Shown here: one piece after another, positions 24,720 to 36,664 of the stretch
Layout of the letters: every line of letters starts with the position of its first letter
Position numbering within the stretch: the first letter of the stretch is position 1
NCBI GenBank assembly: GCA_026874595.1
Contig: CM049311.1
Coordinates: forward strand, 78,750,453 to 78,814,452
DNA length: 64,000 nt
Direction: 5' to 3'
Source: Sipunculus nudus
Taxonomy: Eukaryota > Annelida > Sipuncula > Golfingiida > Sipunculidae
Program-made: the position numbers and the translations under genes
The notes under the pieces: generated by a model
Database searches by the model: none
Told to the model about the DNA's origin: nothing
Seen by the model: only the letters and a program-made list of their open reading frames with translations

Positions 24720-24867
24720 GGAACCACACCCCCTCCCCCGACCGCTCCCCCTTTTTTATATTCAGCCACCGCAACTGTTTTTTAAGGTTCCCGGTTGTTC
24801 AGGTTTAGTCAGTAGACATATTTCTGGGTTGCATCTCTCCTTTTCCTAAATCCTGGATCCGCCCCTG
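24720..24867 (-). mobile_element. GGGGCGGATCC-type MITE, reverse orientation
   Basis: The right end reads CCTGGATCCGCCCCTG up to 24867, the reverse of the CAGGGGCGGATCC terminus seen at 7911. Inside are the family's AAAAGGAG phrase and a C-rich block (about 24729-24751). The left terminus is unclear. Confidence 0.5.
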
Positions 24868-24869
24868 CC

Positions 24870-26837
24870 CTGGTTTGAGCCCCTTAGGGATTTCTGTAAA
24901 CGTAGACGCCACAGAAGTGCACGACTGCATAGTATAATTCTCTTGGCGTTCTGGCACTGGAACACAGCCGATCTCATTAAGAATAACAACAGATCTGTAT
25001 TTATTCTTGCGTAGCTTATCTGTAGAGACCTTTCGCGAATCATTTGACCGTTTCCATTTCCCAGTTAGTATTTCCTTAAATAATTTAAATACTGAAACAG
25101 CAAAAAAAAATAATGTAAATTTTCCTTAAAAGAAGTCAGATTTGTACCTATGGATTTGTACTTTTTGAAGAACTCCTCTTGCCACTTAATTTTATCAATT
25201 CAGCGAAATAGCCCTAACCCCCAACCCGAACATGTGCCACCCCCCCCCCCCCCCTTAGGTACGCCACTGGACACGGCTTTCCTGCATCATATTTGGCCAC
25301 TCCTTTCATGTGAGAGGCGTAATGTCATGGTACTGTGGGAAATGAAGGGGACGGTCATTCTCTCCCAAGAGGAGCCACTTCTCTGCGGTGCCTCCGTCAG
25401 ATAAAACCAAAGTACATCTTGAACAAATCCAAACTTAAAATCAGGCAAAGTACACGACCTGCAGTGAAACCAGTTATTATGTTTGTCATGGTGCATTCCA
25501 ATAGGCATTAAAATATGATTCAGCCTGTTGCATTTTTAAAAACATAGTTTAAATTTTGGAAAAATAAATATAATTTCATACATAATTTTAAGAATGCTTG
25601 AGCCTATGTATTTTCAACTCTGTCTTTCTTTAACTTTATTTATTCTTTTTCAACTGTTTCTTTTGTTATTCTTTTTTCGCGGCAACAGTCTCGATGGGCC
25701 TACATGTATTTTTTTTTTTTTTTTTTTTTTTGCGACTGCGAGACTTCAAATGTACGTTTCATTATATCGGATTGCTGTATAATACTTTTAAACAAGTCTT
25801 TAACGTTAGGATTTGTCAGTGTATTTAAACAAACCGATTATACAGTATGTGGGATGAATACAGTACAAGTGTTTTATCTCGATGGAGCCATACGACAGAC
25901 AGGGCCTCCCTGCCTCGGGCTCTTTACGTCACGTGATGCGATCAAACTCGTTGGTGCTGCCGTGCGTGCATGGAATGTTATGCCATCAGGAACATAGAAG
26001 ACTGGGGAATGATACACAGGAGAGCTTCCGTCTGAGATGTCTCCGTTAGTAAAGTTAGCTACTCCGATCAGTGAGACATATTGTGAACACACTGATACTG
26101 CACAGTCATCTTTGCCAATGCCACAGACATCATTAATACCTACGCAACTTGTGAATACGCAATTAGCACAGACGCCATTTGTACGTGGGCCACTAGCTCA
26201 TTCACTTTAAACACGTTTGTGGACGCGACAAAAGTGTGTAACGATATTAATAATTAGCGACCATTTCAGTAGTGGCACATGGCGTCTCTGGAATGAATAA
26301 TGAAAGTACAGAATCTGGACATGATGGTTGAAGTCGGTAGGTCAACTGTAACTGCAGAGCCTGTAATGTATTGATAGTCCTGCTCAGTACTTATGACTAT
26401 TGCATTCAGCCAATATGAACTTAAATTGGCACATAATACACATTGTTGCAAATGACTAAGCACGCGTGTCACAAGCACTGTCACGTGACCGTAGTGACGT
26501 CAATCATATTTCACTGAACAAAGTGTAGGAATCAAGCCCAGTAACTACCAAATCCATCATTAAAAGTCTCCTTCTAGCCTAATTCTCCTAATCACAAGAC
26601 AGCTGGGGGTAAAGTCGGTATTTAACATTAAATAGTGTGCCAAATGTAACGCATTTTCCCGCATATTATGTCTGCGGATTAAATTTCCATACTGAATGGA
26701 TTTTACTGAAATATTTGGGACAAGAGGGAAAAAAAGTATTATAAATAAGTTTTATTTATATCTGTATATAGGACCTAATGCAGGCCCGTAGGCTGATTGC
26801 TGATTGGGAGGGTTCGTCTTCACTGATGATGGAACCT

Positions 26838-26842
<5 letters not shown>
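24870..26842. other. stretch with minor repeats and one coding-like frame
   Basis: A poly-C run at about 25240-25255 is followed by GTACGCCACTGG, a MITE-like end fragment. A poly-T run lies at 25710-25731. A minus-strand frame at 25874-26092 has coding-like composition but no recognised family. Near 26777-26815 a CAGGCCCGTAGGCT phrase matches another MITE-type end also seen around 28750-28800. Confidence 0.35.

Positions 26843-26896
<54 letters not shown>
26843..26896. repeat. (TA)n microsatellite
   Basis: About 54 bp of uninterrupted TA dinucleotides. The overlapping minus-strand frame rich in Ile-Tyr is produced by the repeat. Confidence 0.97.
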
Positions 26897-26899
<3 letters not shown>

Positions 26900-28735
26900 A
26901 TGTTTTCTTTTAACGGAATAAAAACAATCCAAATAAGCAATTTTCAGTGAATTTTCTACTTTCTCGCCGTGTGTACTCAGAACGTCATATTCAAAGCGTT
27001 TCGCAAGCGTCTGCTACAGCACAAGTATGGTCATAAGGTGGATTCGGCTTTATATGCCTATACGTGTAGGCCTACACTAAACAGGGGCATTTCATTTGCA
27101 AAAAAAAGTGCATTGACATCCGTTTCATTTCAGATTTGAAAAGAAAACAAGAATATTCATTGTCAAACTCACACCTCAGTCATCTAGCTGATATTTTCCG
27201 GTATCTGTCTATTCGAGTGATTATCAAGTCAACTGACTGTTAAATGAGGTTGCTTAAAATTGATATACATTCAATGCAGATAACTATCCATGTTAATATT
27301 AAACATATTATATGATAATTATGTCATTCATCAGTCCCTACAGGCAAGGGGCACACGCGCACACAGCAGGTGTGCTCCACTTCGGCATATATCTATATAT
27401 ATAGGCCTATACCAAATCGCCAGCTTGCCCTATGGTACACTGTGGAGGTGGCCTATTCCCTGATCTGGATTACTCATAAATTATATAAGATTACCCCCCT
27501 GAAAATTCTCATACCTGACCAATTTTTTGGGTAACTGTATTAGAATTTCAGACCAATAGCTTACATCCATGTATTAACGGTATTTAAAAATTAAAACAAC
27601 AGTGCTAACAAGAAAACAATATGCGATAGTCAAAGTAAAGGGTGAAATTCATGGAAGTGATTTAAAATTTGTTGATTACTTTAAAAATACATTGAATTTC
27701 TGACCTGATCTTCGGTGTATACTTACATATAAATTAACTATAGTTATTTCCTGGGTGGACTGAGCTCCAGCTTTAGCGGTTAACATATTCATTGAGTAAA
27801 AAGATTATCGACCAAACACATGATCCAGTCCATATTTTTTTTTCTAATTACTCAATACTGACTTAATTTTCCTCATATACATCATACCTATAATGAAAAG
27901 CTCTGTGCCTTAATCAGAACAATACAAGCTAATTTTTTTTTTTTAAAAGGCAGTCTTGAATTGGTATAATAGGTTGTTAATGCAAACTGATTTAGTTTAA
28001 TTTTTCAAAGGAACAAAGCACAGTGACATAGTTTCCGGTTTGGTCGAACTTCTGTACATCGTACTGTATGTAAAATTTCAAATCCGTAGGTAACGATGTA
28101 AATTCATGCTAATCTAACGGGCAGACTATAGACAGTGGATCATCGCCATATATAGTCTTCTGAACTAACGAAGCAATATGCAAGGCCCTCCTTTTATTTT
28201 GCAACAACAACAAATCGAAAAGTTCCATAAGCTCATTTATAATTCCCTATATGATATATTTTAACTTTTTTCTCCTTTATTTATTATTCTTATGGAATCA
28301 AGCTTGGTTTAGATTCTTGACACTTATGCCCCCTGTGCACTATTGACAAAGTGGCCTTAGTTACATCCTTTGGCCCGGAAACAAGAGGGTGCTATACTGC
28401 CCTCTTTGCATGAGAGGGGGCAATTAACATTTTTCTCTTTATACCCTCTCACACGGCAACAATCATCCAGTTTTGGATTATAATCAGAAGCAAGCATTGA
28501 ACAGGTTATTTAAAGCTTCTTTCAGAGGTGAAATTAAACATTTTTAAACTGTACTTGCAATCTACATCCCTGACAGAGCTAAACAAAGAGGCCGCTATTA
28601 ACAATATTTATATATACAGAAATATGGTCTCTCCCTAAGTGGGTATGCATGGAACCAGACAAAAATGGTTAAACATAAAGTTCTGTATAATTTTCCCAAT
28701 TATAGCATATCAGTATTCGTCAGGTGGAACTCAGA
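26900..28735. other. AT-rich intergenic stretch
   Basis: No gene, RNA gene or defined repeat recognised over about 1.8 kb. A short CA/GC-rich phrase (ACACGCGCACACAGCAGGTG) lies at about 27351. Confidence 0.4.
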
Positions 28736-28742
28736 TGCTCAA

Positions 28743-28800
28743 CGGGGGGGGGGGGGGGGTTCGTCCGAACCCACCGAACCCCCCTAGCCTACGGGCCTGC
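28743..28800. mobile_element. poly-G MITE end fragment
   Basis: A poly-G run is followed by TTCGTCCGAACCCACCGAAC and TAGCCTACGGGCCTG. Its reverse complement resembles the CAGGCCCGTAGGCT phrase at 26777. It is likely a truncated end of a MITE family distinct from the GGATCC one. Confidence 0.35.
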
Positions 28801-28920
28801 TAATGGCCGGGTTTGAGTCCTGATCAGTATTTAAATCGACCACGCGGTTATGACATCCCGTCCGTGTTTAATTGTTGCGTTTAGAGAATGTGCTTACTTT
28901 TAAATGTTTAGTTTTGCAGA

Positions 28921-29089
28921 AATGGATCCAGGTGGAGTGTCTAGGGGGTCCCCCCCCCCTTTTTTTTCACCCTCCGCAACCTTTTTAAGAGTTTCAGACA
29001 AAATTTTGCGGCCTGGATCCCCCATTTTATCCCCATTTCTTTAGGGTTTGACGTCCCCCCCCCTTTCGCTAATTCCATGATCCGCCCCT
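28921..29089 (-). mobile_element. GGATCC/GGGGCG-type MITE, reverse orientation
   Basis: It starts near ATGGATCCAGG and ends GATCCGCCCCT at about 29089, with two poly-C runs and an internal CTGGATCCCC. It fits the family of 7911 and 24867 in the reverse direction. A target duplication is not clear. Confidence 0.45.
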
Positions 29090-29099
29090 ATTTTGGATA

Positions 29100-30114
29100 T
29101 TATAACAAAACCGATCGAGTTTCTTTTAACTCTCAGGTACGTGTATAATCCATGGATTTCGATTTAAAGTAACCATTAACACGGTTCTGTTAGATTTTAT
29201 GAAATCGTCTGCAATCAGGGTCGCAGTTTCGCATTCCCCCCCCCACCCCCCACCCTCCCACACACACACAAGCCCTGTATCACATCCAACCCTTCCCCCT
29301 ACATTTTTCTCAGTAAATTATAATCATAAGATTATCAGTGCATGACTCCATTGGGGGTGGGGAAGGGGGGCTGGTGGATGATGGAGACAAGTATTTTCAA
29401 GGAACTGCAACTGTCGAGTATGTGTATACTATACTGAGGGGTTAAGGTTTAGGAGGGTATCCCCCTACTGCGGTGCAGGATTTTTTTTATATTTTTTATT
29501 AAACTTTAAGCAATATTGAAGTGATCTGAGAATATGATAAAAGGGAATAGCATCGAATCAAATTCTGATATGTAAAGTTTTTTTTCCATCTAATGGCGCC
29601 CAGCCTGTAACCTTGACTGTAAAACAGTCAGTTGCTGCACTGTTTACACATTTAATTCCGGTCTAAACACCGATATTATCAGGAATAGGTAAAATGAAGG
29701 GGCATTGTACTTGGGTACAAATACAACTACTTCAGAATTTGACAAGTACAAGTACGGGGGTCATATGTTCTAGTCTTGCTGCCAGCCTTAAAATATCACC
29801 TCCTGAGTCATTCCTAAGCACAGTCCAGGGGATTGGTTGGTCAAATATAAATAGTAGTACTTATCGATAATTTTATATTTTAAAAAAATTTATTCTAACT
29901 ATTGACCTTGAACTTGTCTGTTATTTTCCAGCCTAAAATTATTGAAGAAATAAGTCAAATAAGTACAATTTTACAGGCAAATTAAATGTACTTCTTTAAC
30001 TCTTCCTATCATGTTGCGTTTAGCTAATTGTCGAAAATGACACATTTTTAGATTTCTTGAATATCAAAAGAAATATGTCCATCAAAGTTTGTCAGAAACC
30101 TTATACACTAAGGA

Positions 30115-30115
<1 letters not shown>
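29100..30115. other. intergenic stretch with C- and CA-rich simple sequence
   Basis: Simple C-rich sequence lies at about 29236-29272. No gene recognised. Confidence 0.4.

Positions 30116-30174
<59 letters not shown>
30116..30174. repeat. (TA)n microsatellite
   Basis: About 59 bp of TA dinucleotides. It generates the Ile-Tyr-rich frame on the plus strand, which is not a gene. Confidence 0.97.
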
Positions 30175-30177
<3 letters not shown>

Positions 30178-30179
30178 TA

Positions 30180-32255
30180 CTACGATCAATTAACATCCGG
30201 TGCCAGACTTTAAGGTATATTTTACATTTGCCCCTGAACTTAAGTTCAAGTACAATTTACAACAATATATGTACATTGTACAAGGAATATTATTTTGGCC
30301 CTGAATAAATATATTTAATTGAATATAATCAAATAACTTTAAACAGTTATTTTAGATTTTAAGGTTTAAAACAGGAAAACTTTTTCTGGAAATTTATTAA
30401 CATTGATATTTGTCGTGAGTGTACATCTTGATCTACCATTTACTAAAGTGCTGAGGTGTTCTGATCATCTTTAGGTCTCCTACAACAAGGTTTATTCCAT
30501 GTGAACATGTGGCTGAACAGTGTTTTAAATACACTCGCTATACGTGTGTGACAAGTACTGGTCTTAGCTAAAGTACCACAAGACCCATACAAGACCCAAA
30601 ATTGCTGGAAATCCCGTAGGATGAATCCATCCGGTTGCAAGGAACATGATTGAATCACGGAGAACAAAGTCGCTGGTCTTAGGAGGAGAGTAATTACCGG
30701 GCAGACACAATGTCATTCAGTCTCAGATGTTAATAATGAACAGGTCATGCTGAAGATAGAACTCAATACCATTAATGGAAGGTATTTCTTCTCCTTATTA
30801 TGTAGGTATCTACGTTCATGATTATTGATGACAGTGGAAACTTAATTCTCTTCCCAAAGGATAAGGGCGTGTATTTTGGGAACACCTGTATTTAACTTGT
30901 TCAGAAAGTTAATACGGGAAATTAACTTTCCAGGTATAGCAGCATGCATGCCACACTTCAATACGGAGCGTGTTCTAGCGTGTGGGATGAGTCAGGAAAG
31001 GATGATTAAAACCTGCAGCATAGATACCTTAATAGATTCCTGTCATGGTTGTAGTCAGGAAATGTGGTCTGTAACATCATATGCTAACAGTTCCTGCTTT
31101 TGCTTGGATATTTGGTAATATATTAAACATTATTTATGCAAACACTTGAAAGTTAAACTTTGTGAATGGTATCATTTGGATTTGGATAAATAAGGAATTT
31201 AAAGTCTGCGGAAACAGTCTAAAATAATTCTATTAAATATAGTATCCATTGAATTCGGTTGCTCCAAGTTATCCTTGCATGTTATGTTCACGCAAAATTT
31301 TTTTATAAACAGACTTGTGTAAAGGAAGGGGAAAAGAAGACCATTTAGGACCACGGAAAGTCGTTCAACAGAAAAGACACCACCTGCAGATTTAATTATA
31401 ATCGAGTTGCGTGATCAGTGTGGTTATTGAGATAAAAGGTTAAATATTTTGCACCATATATGAAAAAAATGAAACAAGAAACTTTCGCGATCAACAAAAT
31501 TCTAATCCGGTGGAAACATCAGTCTTAAAATAATTCTATTCAATATAATACGCATTGAATTTTCCTAGCTCTTAAGAATTCTTTCATATGATTGGAAGGT
31601 TAATGTTTTTTTTTTGTTTACTTTTCGTAATTACTCCTCTGAAGGAAAGTGAAAAAGAGAAAATTTTCTAGAGAAAATCGGTAAACAGAGGTGGCGCAAC
31701 CTGCAGGTTATAATCACATGTCAGTCACGCTGAGCATGTCTGCTCAATGCTGTAAAGGAAGCAGCAAGGGTCATTGAAATATTTTGTAAAAGAAAGGGGC
31801 GGAACGGAAGGACGGACGGGCAGACATGGACCGTGTAGTAGTCCTCCCTACTCATGGTTGGGGGACTAAAAAAGAAAAAGAAAAGTACACATGGGGAGTA
31901 AAGAAACGAATATACTGATAAATTAAGCTTATTTTCCAAATAGTAGTAATATGTATATATTTATATAAAAGCCAAAAATGTGTATGTCGGGGAAGCAGTA
32001 TTACACTGTTATATATATGGCACTTTAATATTAATTTAATAGTAATTTAATATATTAAAACATCAGAAAATGTCACCATTATTAAAAAAAATATATACTT
32101 TCTTCTCAAGAAGTGCTCATGTAGGCCTAGATAATATGTCAAAGGCGTTTCGGAATAATTTAGATGTAACAAAAATAATTATGAAAAAAAATCATGAAAA
32201 ATATATATTGCATATTTTTAATATTACAATATGCTACCTTAATATGAGTTTATTT
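30180..32255. other. intergenic or intronic stretch
   Basis: No recognised gene. A repeated phrase AAAATAATTCTATT-AATATA-TA-CCATTGAATT occurs at about 31220 and 31525, a weak internal duplication. A GGAAGGACGGACGGGCAGAC phrase lies at about 31804, resembling the end of the degenerate repeat at 48540. Confidence 0.35.
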
Positions 32256-32261
32256 GTACAG

Positions 32262-32378
32262 GGTGTTATCGATATTCTGTTTAATACACGTAATTATGTC
32301 ACGGTTTACAAGATGAGCAACCTCTTAAAAACGTTTCTCAGCCCGGCGGATGTTTGGTACATGTTGCAGGGAACATAA
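32262..32378 (+). CDS. candidate terminal exon of an unknown gene
   Basis: A 3' splice site (TTTATTTGTACAG, ending at 32261) precedes a frame in phase 0. It encodes 38 residues beginning GVIDILFNTRNYVTVYKM, with LLKTFLSPADVWYMLQGT at the end, followed by TAA. This part is richer in GC than the AT-rich sequence before it, although the open frame happens to extend back to 32070. Two AATAAA signals follow at 32484 and 32553, as expected after a last exon. I do not recognise the protein. It could still be a chance frame. Confidence 0.3.
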   Translation, partial: GVIDILFNTRNYVTVYKMSNLLKTFLSPADVWYMLQGT

Positions 32379-32483
32379 CGCAGAATTTCTTCAAGTATTC
32401 GTGACATTTTTTTATTTGCCCTGTACTCTTCAATTAACTATAATAATATGCCTGTTTTAATTTAGGTTAGATGTTTTGTTATT

Positions 32484-32558
32484 AATAAAGTATAAAAACT
32501 CTAATTTGTATTAATCACAGATAAAAACATTAGCAACATAACACAGGGACAGTAATAA
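32484..32558 (+). terminator. two AATAAA polyadenylation-type signals
   Basis: AATAAA occurs at 32484-32489 and 32553-32558, roughly 105 and 175 bp after the stop of the candidate exon at 32262-32378. In AT-rich DNA such hexamers are common, so they only support the exon call weakly. Confidence 0.25.
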
Positions 32559-33067
32559 AGTATTTTGCCTTTTTTTATAAAATTTTTATACACTTCCTGC
32601 CAAACCTCGCAAGCGTCTTTGTCCCTTGTTTACATTTGCGACTTGGGGAAACTGTTGCAATGTCAGTTGACTCTCTATATAAATTTATATGAAAATATAC
32701 ATAATAAATAGCTAGACGTAAGGTATAGAAATATATATATTATAGATGATTAGGTTGACTTTTTTCCCATCCATTTCCTTATATTTTTATTATATGTTAT
32801 ACTTAACTCAGGGTTTGCTTAGGGCATGGAATATAGACATGAAGATACTGTGTGATACTCTGAACATACTCAGCGAGAATCTGTCTGCAGAGTGAGATCC
32901 GTGTCAATAATACACCTTGGAAAGGAAGCTAGAGTAGCGCTCTTTGGTGATCAAGCCCAGATCGGTGAATTATAGAGGCCTATTCACCTATAAAGCATGT
33001 TGAATTAACACGATAAATAGCGTCTTCTTTTGTAATAATTTGGTATTGCCCTGTAACGGCTGGCTTA

Positions 33068-33699
33068 CTTCTGTACACGAGTGTTAAAAACAGTGGACCC
33101 GGGCGCGATCACAGGCGTCAACATAAATACAGGGCGTGAGACTCCGTGCATTGCCTAGGCCACAACACCTGTCAATCAGGAGAAGCCCTGACTGACTTGG
33201 CCTAGAAAATGTAATACCTGTTCCTGCTGGCTGCAAAATCGCCTCTTGCGGTGACTCAGGCCTGGGACCCAATACACGATCTGTGCTACCCGTGTAATTT
33301 CCGCTGAGGCCCCTGGACCTATCGTAAAAATCTGTTGCGACAGGTTCAACAATGAATTCACATTCGGCCCATGGACCGTTATGTCCATCCAGCCAGCAGA
33401 TATATATCAGAGGACATGAAGATCCTTGTATGGACTAATTAGGACCACTCTTTATTTATCTGTCCCGCATGCGTAAAATCGGATCTCCGGTCACGCGGCC
33501 TTCATATTGTAAACAGACACACGTGTGGACTATGTTTACTAACAGGCGAAACCATAACCAGGTGTTCAACAGCTCATAGGGAGGTACTGAGACCGTGTGC
33601 TAGGATGGTTTGCCTGGAAACTTTTGTATAAAGCAAAACTGAACTGATGGTGTGAAGGATAAGGCAAAATATTGCTCCTGATTATGCCCCTTTTAAGTG
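33068..33699 (+). repeat. dispersed repeat, copy 1 (long form)
   Basis: This matches 46358-46721 in the same orientation. Shared blocks are CGAGTGTTAAAAACAGTGGA, GGCGCGATC-CAGG-GTC, CCACAAC--GTGTCAATCAGGAG, CCCTGACT-ACTT, TCCGGTCACGCGG, TTGTAAACAGACA-ACGTG and AACTTTTGTATAAAGCAAAA. Copy 1 has about 230 bp between the TGGCTG and TCCGGTCACGCGG blocks that copy 2 lacks. The extra part is GC-richer and carries a 70-codon minus-strand frame without known motifs. Confidence 0.75.
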
Positions 33700-34035
33700 C
33701 GATCCTTCCTTTCCGCGCTTGTTTTCCTGAAACGGATTGTCCTTCCTTTTATACAGTTTGAGGACAAAAACACGCACACACATGGACACAAACACAGAAC
33801 AACACACATACGTTGAACATTTTTTGCAAACTCGCACAGCAGCTTTTCTTGTTCATAGTGGCTGATAACCCGCAAATGAAATGTGTTGGTGGGTGCGTGT
33901 GTGCGAAAGTGTCCGATTGTGTGAGCACGGCAGGGGATAGTAGGTGTTCTTGATTGGCTTATTTTGGCGTTCATATCCGCGTGTGCATTCATTTCTGAAA
34001 ATCAAAATTAATGAAATGCAGAAGCGGATGAGGAT

Positions 34036-34036
34036 G

Positions 34037-34102
<66 letters not shown>
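34036..34102. repeat. (CT)n microsatellite
   Basis: About 66 bp of CT dinucleotides. It creates the Arg-Glu run in the minus-strand frame and the Ser-Leu run in the plus-strand frame. Confidence 0.97.
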
Positions 34103-34104
<2 letters not shown>

Positions 34105-34260
34105 CGTGTTATATAGTACTTTGAACGGATCACCGCAATGGTATTCTTTGACAAAAACATAACTCCAGGCATCAGAGGTTAATGGTGAATTAGCGGGAAC
34201 CACGGCCTTGCCGATTGTCTCGTTCGTCTTAGTTTCCACATCTGGTTCGTGAGGCTTCAT
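34102..34260 (-). CDS. candidate first coding exon of an unknown gene
   Basis: Read on the minus strand, an ATG at 34258-34260 in a good context (A at -3) opens about 52 codons of coding-like composition. It starts MKPHEPDVETKTNETIGK, continues with ANSPLTSDAWSYVFVKEY and has CGDPFKVLYNTY before the microsatellite. GT dinucleotides suited to a splice donor occur at TTCAAAGTAC and AACACGTACAG just before the (GA)n run, so the Arg-Glu repeat would be intronic. No family is recognised and no matching downstream exon was found. Confidence 0.25.
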
Positions 34261-34269
34261 CTTATTTCA

Positions 34270-34865
34270 GTGACGGGACCCCGAACCACCTGTCATTATT
34301 ACCACAGTGGAAGTATTCTTTAGAAATCCTCCCTCCGGTTCAGGGAACAGATCGATCTTCTAGTTTTTTTCATCCTGTTCCATAAACAGCAAGCTTTATA
34401 TTTCAGCTCTTTGCTCCAAAGTAAACATTCTATTCCTTCCGGAAATTAGAAACCCCTTTTACACCTCGTGATTTGTTGGGTTGATTTCCTAGAAGGTTCT
34501 TTGTAAATTACATATTAGTGTTCCGCAAATTGTAATAGCTTGACATTTCTGTTTGCAGGGAGTTCATTATAGCCATTTAGATTCCAGTCTTGCCATGTGA
34601 GACCAAAAATAATCCATAAAACATATGTTTTGTCTGAATCTCTTCAACATTGCCAGAATTTTGGTACGTCATCATATTTAATGGCAGGTGTGGATTCAAA
34701 TGCGTTTGCTACTAGTAACAAATATTATATAAAGGCAAATGCATTTTTAAAGGACTCTTAAGTGCCCTCATGAATAATTATGTTTATTTTTTAAAAGATC
34801 ATATTTTACCATAATGACTGGTTTTCGGCAGTTCTGTAGAAGTTATTCAGTATAATATACACGTA
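34270..34865. other. unassigned stretch
   Basis: No gene or repeat recognised. If the ATG at 34260 is real, the first few hundred bases here would be its upstream region. No TATA box or other clear core promoter is visible. Confidence 0.3.
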
Positions 34866-35190
34866 TACCAGGCTGCAAAATAAAGTTCATGTTTTACAAT
34901 ACATTATTCTAAAAGATGACAACACGTTAATACTTCAAATTAAAACGCCTTTTTGTGCCATTTTTTAAACACGTCGTGGGGTTTCAAAACAAAGCATTGT
35001 AAAAATCTATGCTTTCATGTTTCAGTTTGAAACATATTTCAGGGATGGAAAATGTAAACATTTTTTGCAACATGTTTCAAGTGAAATCATGTTTTGTTAT
35101 TAACATGCCTTAACCTGAAACACGTGTCTTATGGACATAAAGCCTGACATGTTTCAAGTAAAAGGTCATCCGTTTTAGCTTGAAACCGGC

Positions 35191-35544
35191 AAAATGTTTG
35201 AAATAACTTTTTGTCCCATTTTTTAACGTGTTTCGTATTTCTAAGCACGTTTCAGCTTCAACATGCTTCAAATATTCAAAAACATGTATTAAGAATCTTA
35301 CACTCACCATCTTGTCTCTATATGATGTTACAATTTCATAACAAACATAATACAGCCATTACAGAATGACACAGTAACTGTGGTTTTTCGTATATAGGCC
35401 TAATTAATGTAGGTATTTCAGACATGAAACTGATAGGTTAAGAAGATAATAAATGCAAATTATGTTTTGTTAACTATTAAAACATGTTTTTTAATTAGAA
35501 CAACAAAAGCTGAAGAACACAAGGCGCAATTCTTCCTTTAAACC
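35191..35544 (+). repeat. 354-bp tandem duplication, copy 1
   Basis: It runs from AAAATGTTTGAAAT to GCGCAATTCTTCCTTTAAACC, and the next base starts copy 2. The two copies differ at only a few positions plus small indels, so the duplication is recent compared with most repeats in the window. Confidence 0.92.
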
Positions 35545-35892
35545 AAAATGTTTGAAATGCCTTTTTGTCCCATTTTTTAACGTGTTTCGTATTTCTAAGC
35601 ACGTTTCAGTTTCAACATGCTTCAAATATTCAAAAACATGTTTTAAGAATCTTACACTCAGCATCTTGTCTGTATGATGTTACAATTTCACAACAAACAT
35701 AATACAGCCATTACAGAATGACACAGTAACTGTGGTTTTTCATATATAGGCCTAATGTGAGTATTTCAGACATGAAACTGATAGGTTAAGAAGATAATAA
35801 ATGCAAATTATGTTTTGTTAACTAGTAAAACTTTTTTTAATTAGAACAACTAAAGCTGAAGAACACAGGGCGCAATTCTTCCCTTAAACCTG
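35545..35892 (+). repeat. 354-bp tandem duplication, copy 2
   Basis: Head-to-tail partner of copy 1, slightly shorter by small deletions (for example in the TAGGCCTAAT-GTAGGTATT part and in the TTAACTA-TAAAAC part). After 35892 the sequences are no longer comparable. Confidence 0.92.
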
Positions 35893-36640
35893 AATTTAAA
35901 GTTGAATATATTTAAATGATGGAAGCCAATGATTAACATAACTACGATATATATAATATATATAAATAATATTGTCCGATATTAAATTATAACTCACAAG
36001 TAAACATTTATTTAGCATATCAATAGTGTAACAGTTATTGATTCTATGTATTTCATGTATTGCAAATAATAACAAGGGTAGAGCTTTGTACAGCTGACAA
36101 TCCTATGTTCTTTCCCTAAAATATCTCAAAATGTTAGAAATTATATCCATTATTTTTTTATATTATAGGAAGAAGAAAAATGACAATGTTTATTTCTTAT
36201 TTTAACAGTTTAGCCACTTATAAATTGACAATAATTCAATGTATCCTACAAGAGGTGAATTTAAATTACTGTACATAGAGAGGTGTAAAATATACATTAT
36301 ATTAAACCTGGTACAGTGTTCTTTCAGATGGTTTACAAATATCTGGATTCTTCATTTATTATAACATGCATGATTTTGAAAGAAAAAAAAACATTTTAAA
36401 GGTACACTATTTTATGGACCCAGTAACAGTAAGCCAATATTTAGTGGACTAATAATAATACTCAATAACAACATCTAGAAAGTTTTTTCTCTGCTGTATG
36501 TCTTTCATGTTGAAAAAAAAAATAAAATTTAGCTATCTTTAAAGACTTCCTGTAAAAATAAAATATCTACCAACAGGTAGGTTATAGTCAATACTATCAA
36601 TAACAGAAGCTTTGATATTTTTGGTGGTCTTTGTTAAATA

Positions 36641-36664
36641 GCATATATATATATATATATATAT
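36641..36664. repeat. short (TA)n run
   Basis: About 24 bp of TA dinucleotides within the AT-rich interior of the possible element 34868-37704. Confidence 0.9.

Noticed and set aside
26752-26940. Ile-Tyr-rich minus-strand frame
   Set aside because: It is a (TA)n microsatellite read as codons.
30057-30308. Ile-Tyr-rich plus-strand frame of 83 codons
   Set aside because: Produced by the (TA)n array at 30116-30174, with no other coding sign.
33853-34101. Arg-Glu-rich part of a 135-codon minus-strand frame
   Set aside because: The run is the (GA)n microsatellite read in frame. Only the part at 34102-34260 before it has coding-like composition and is kept as a weak candidate.
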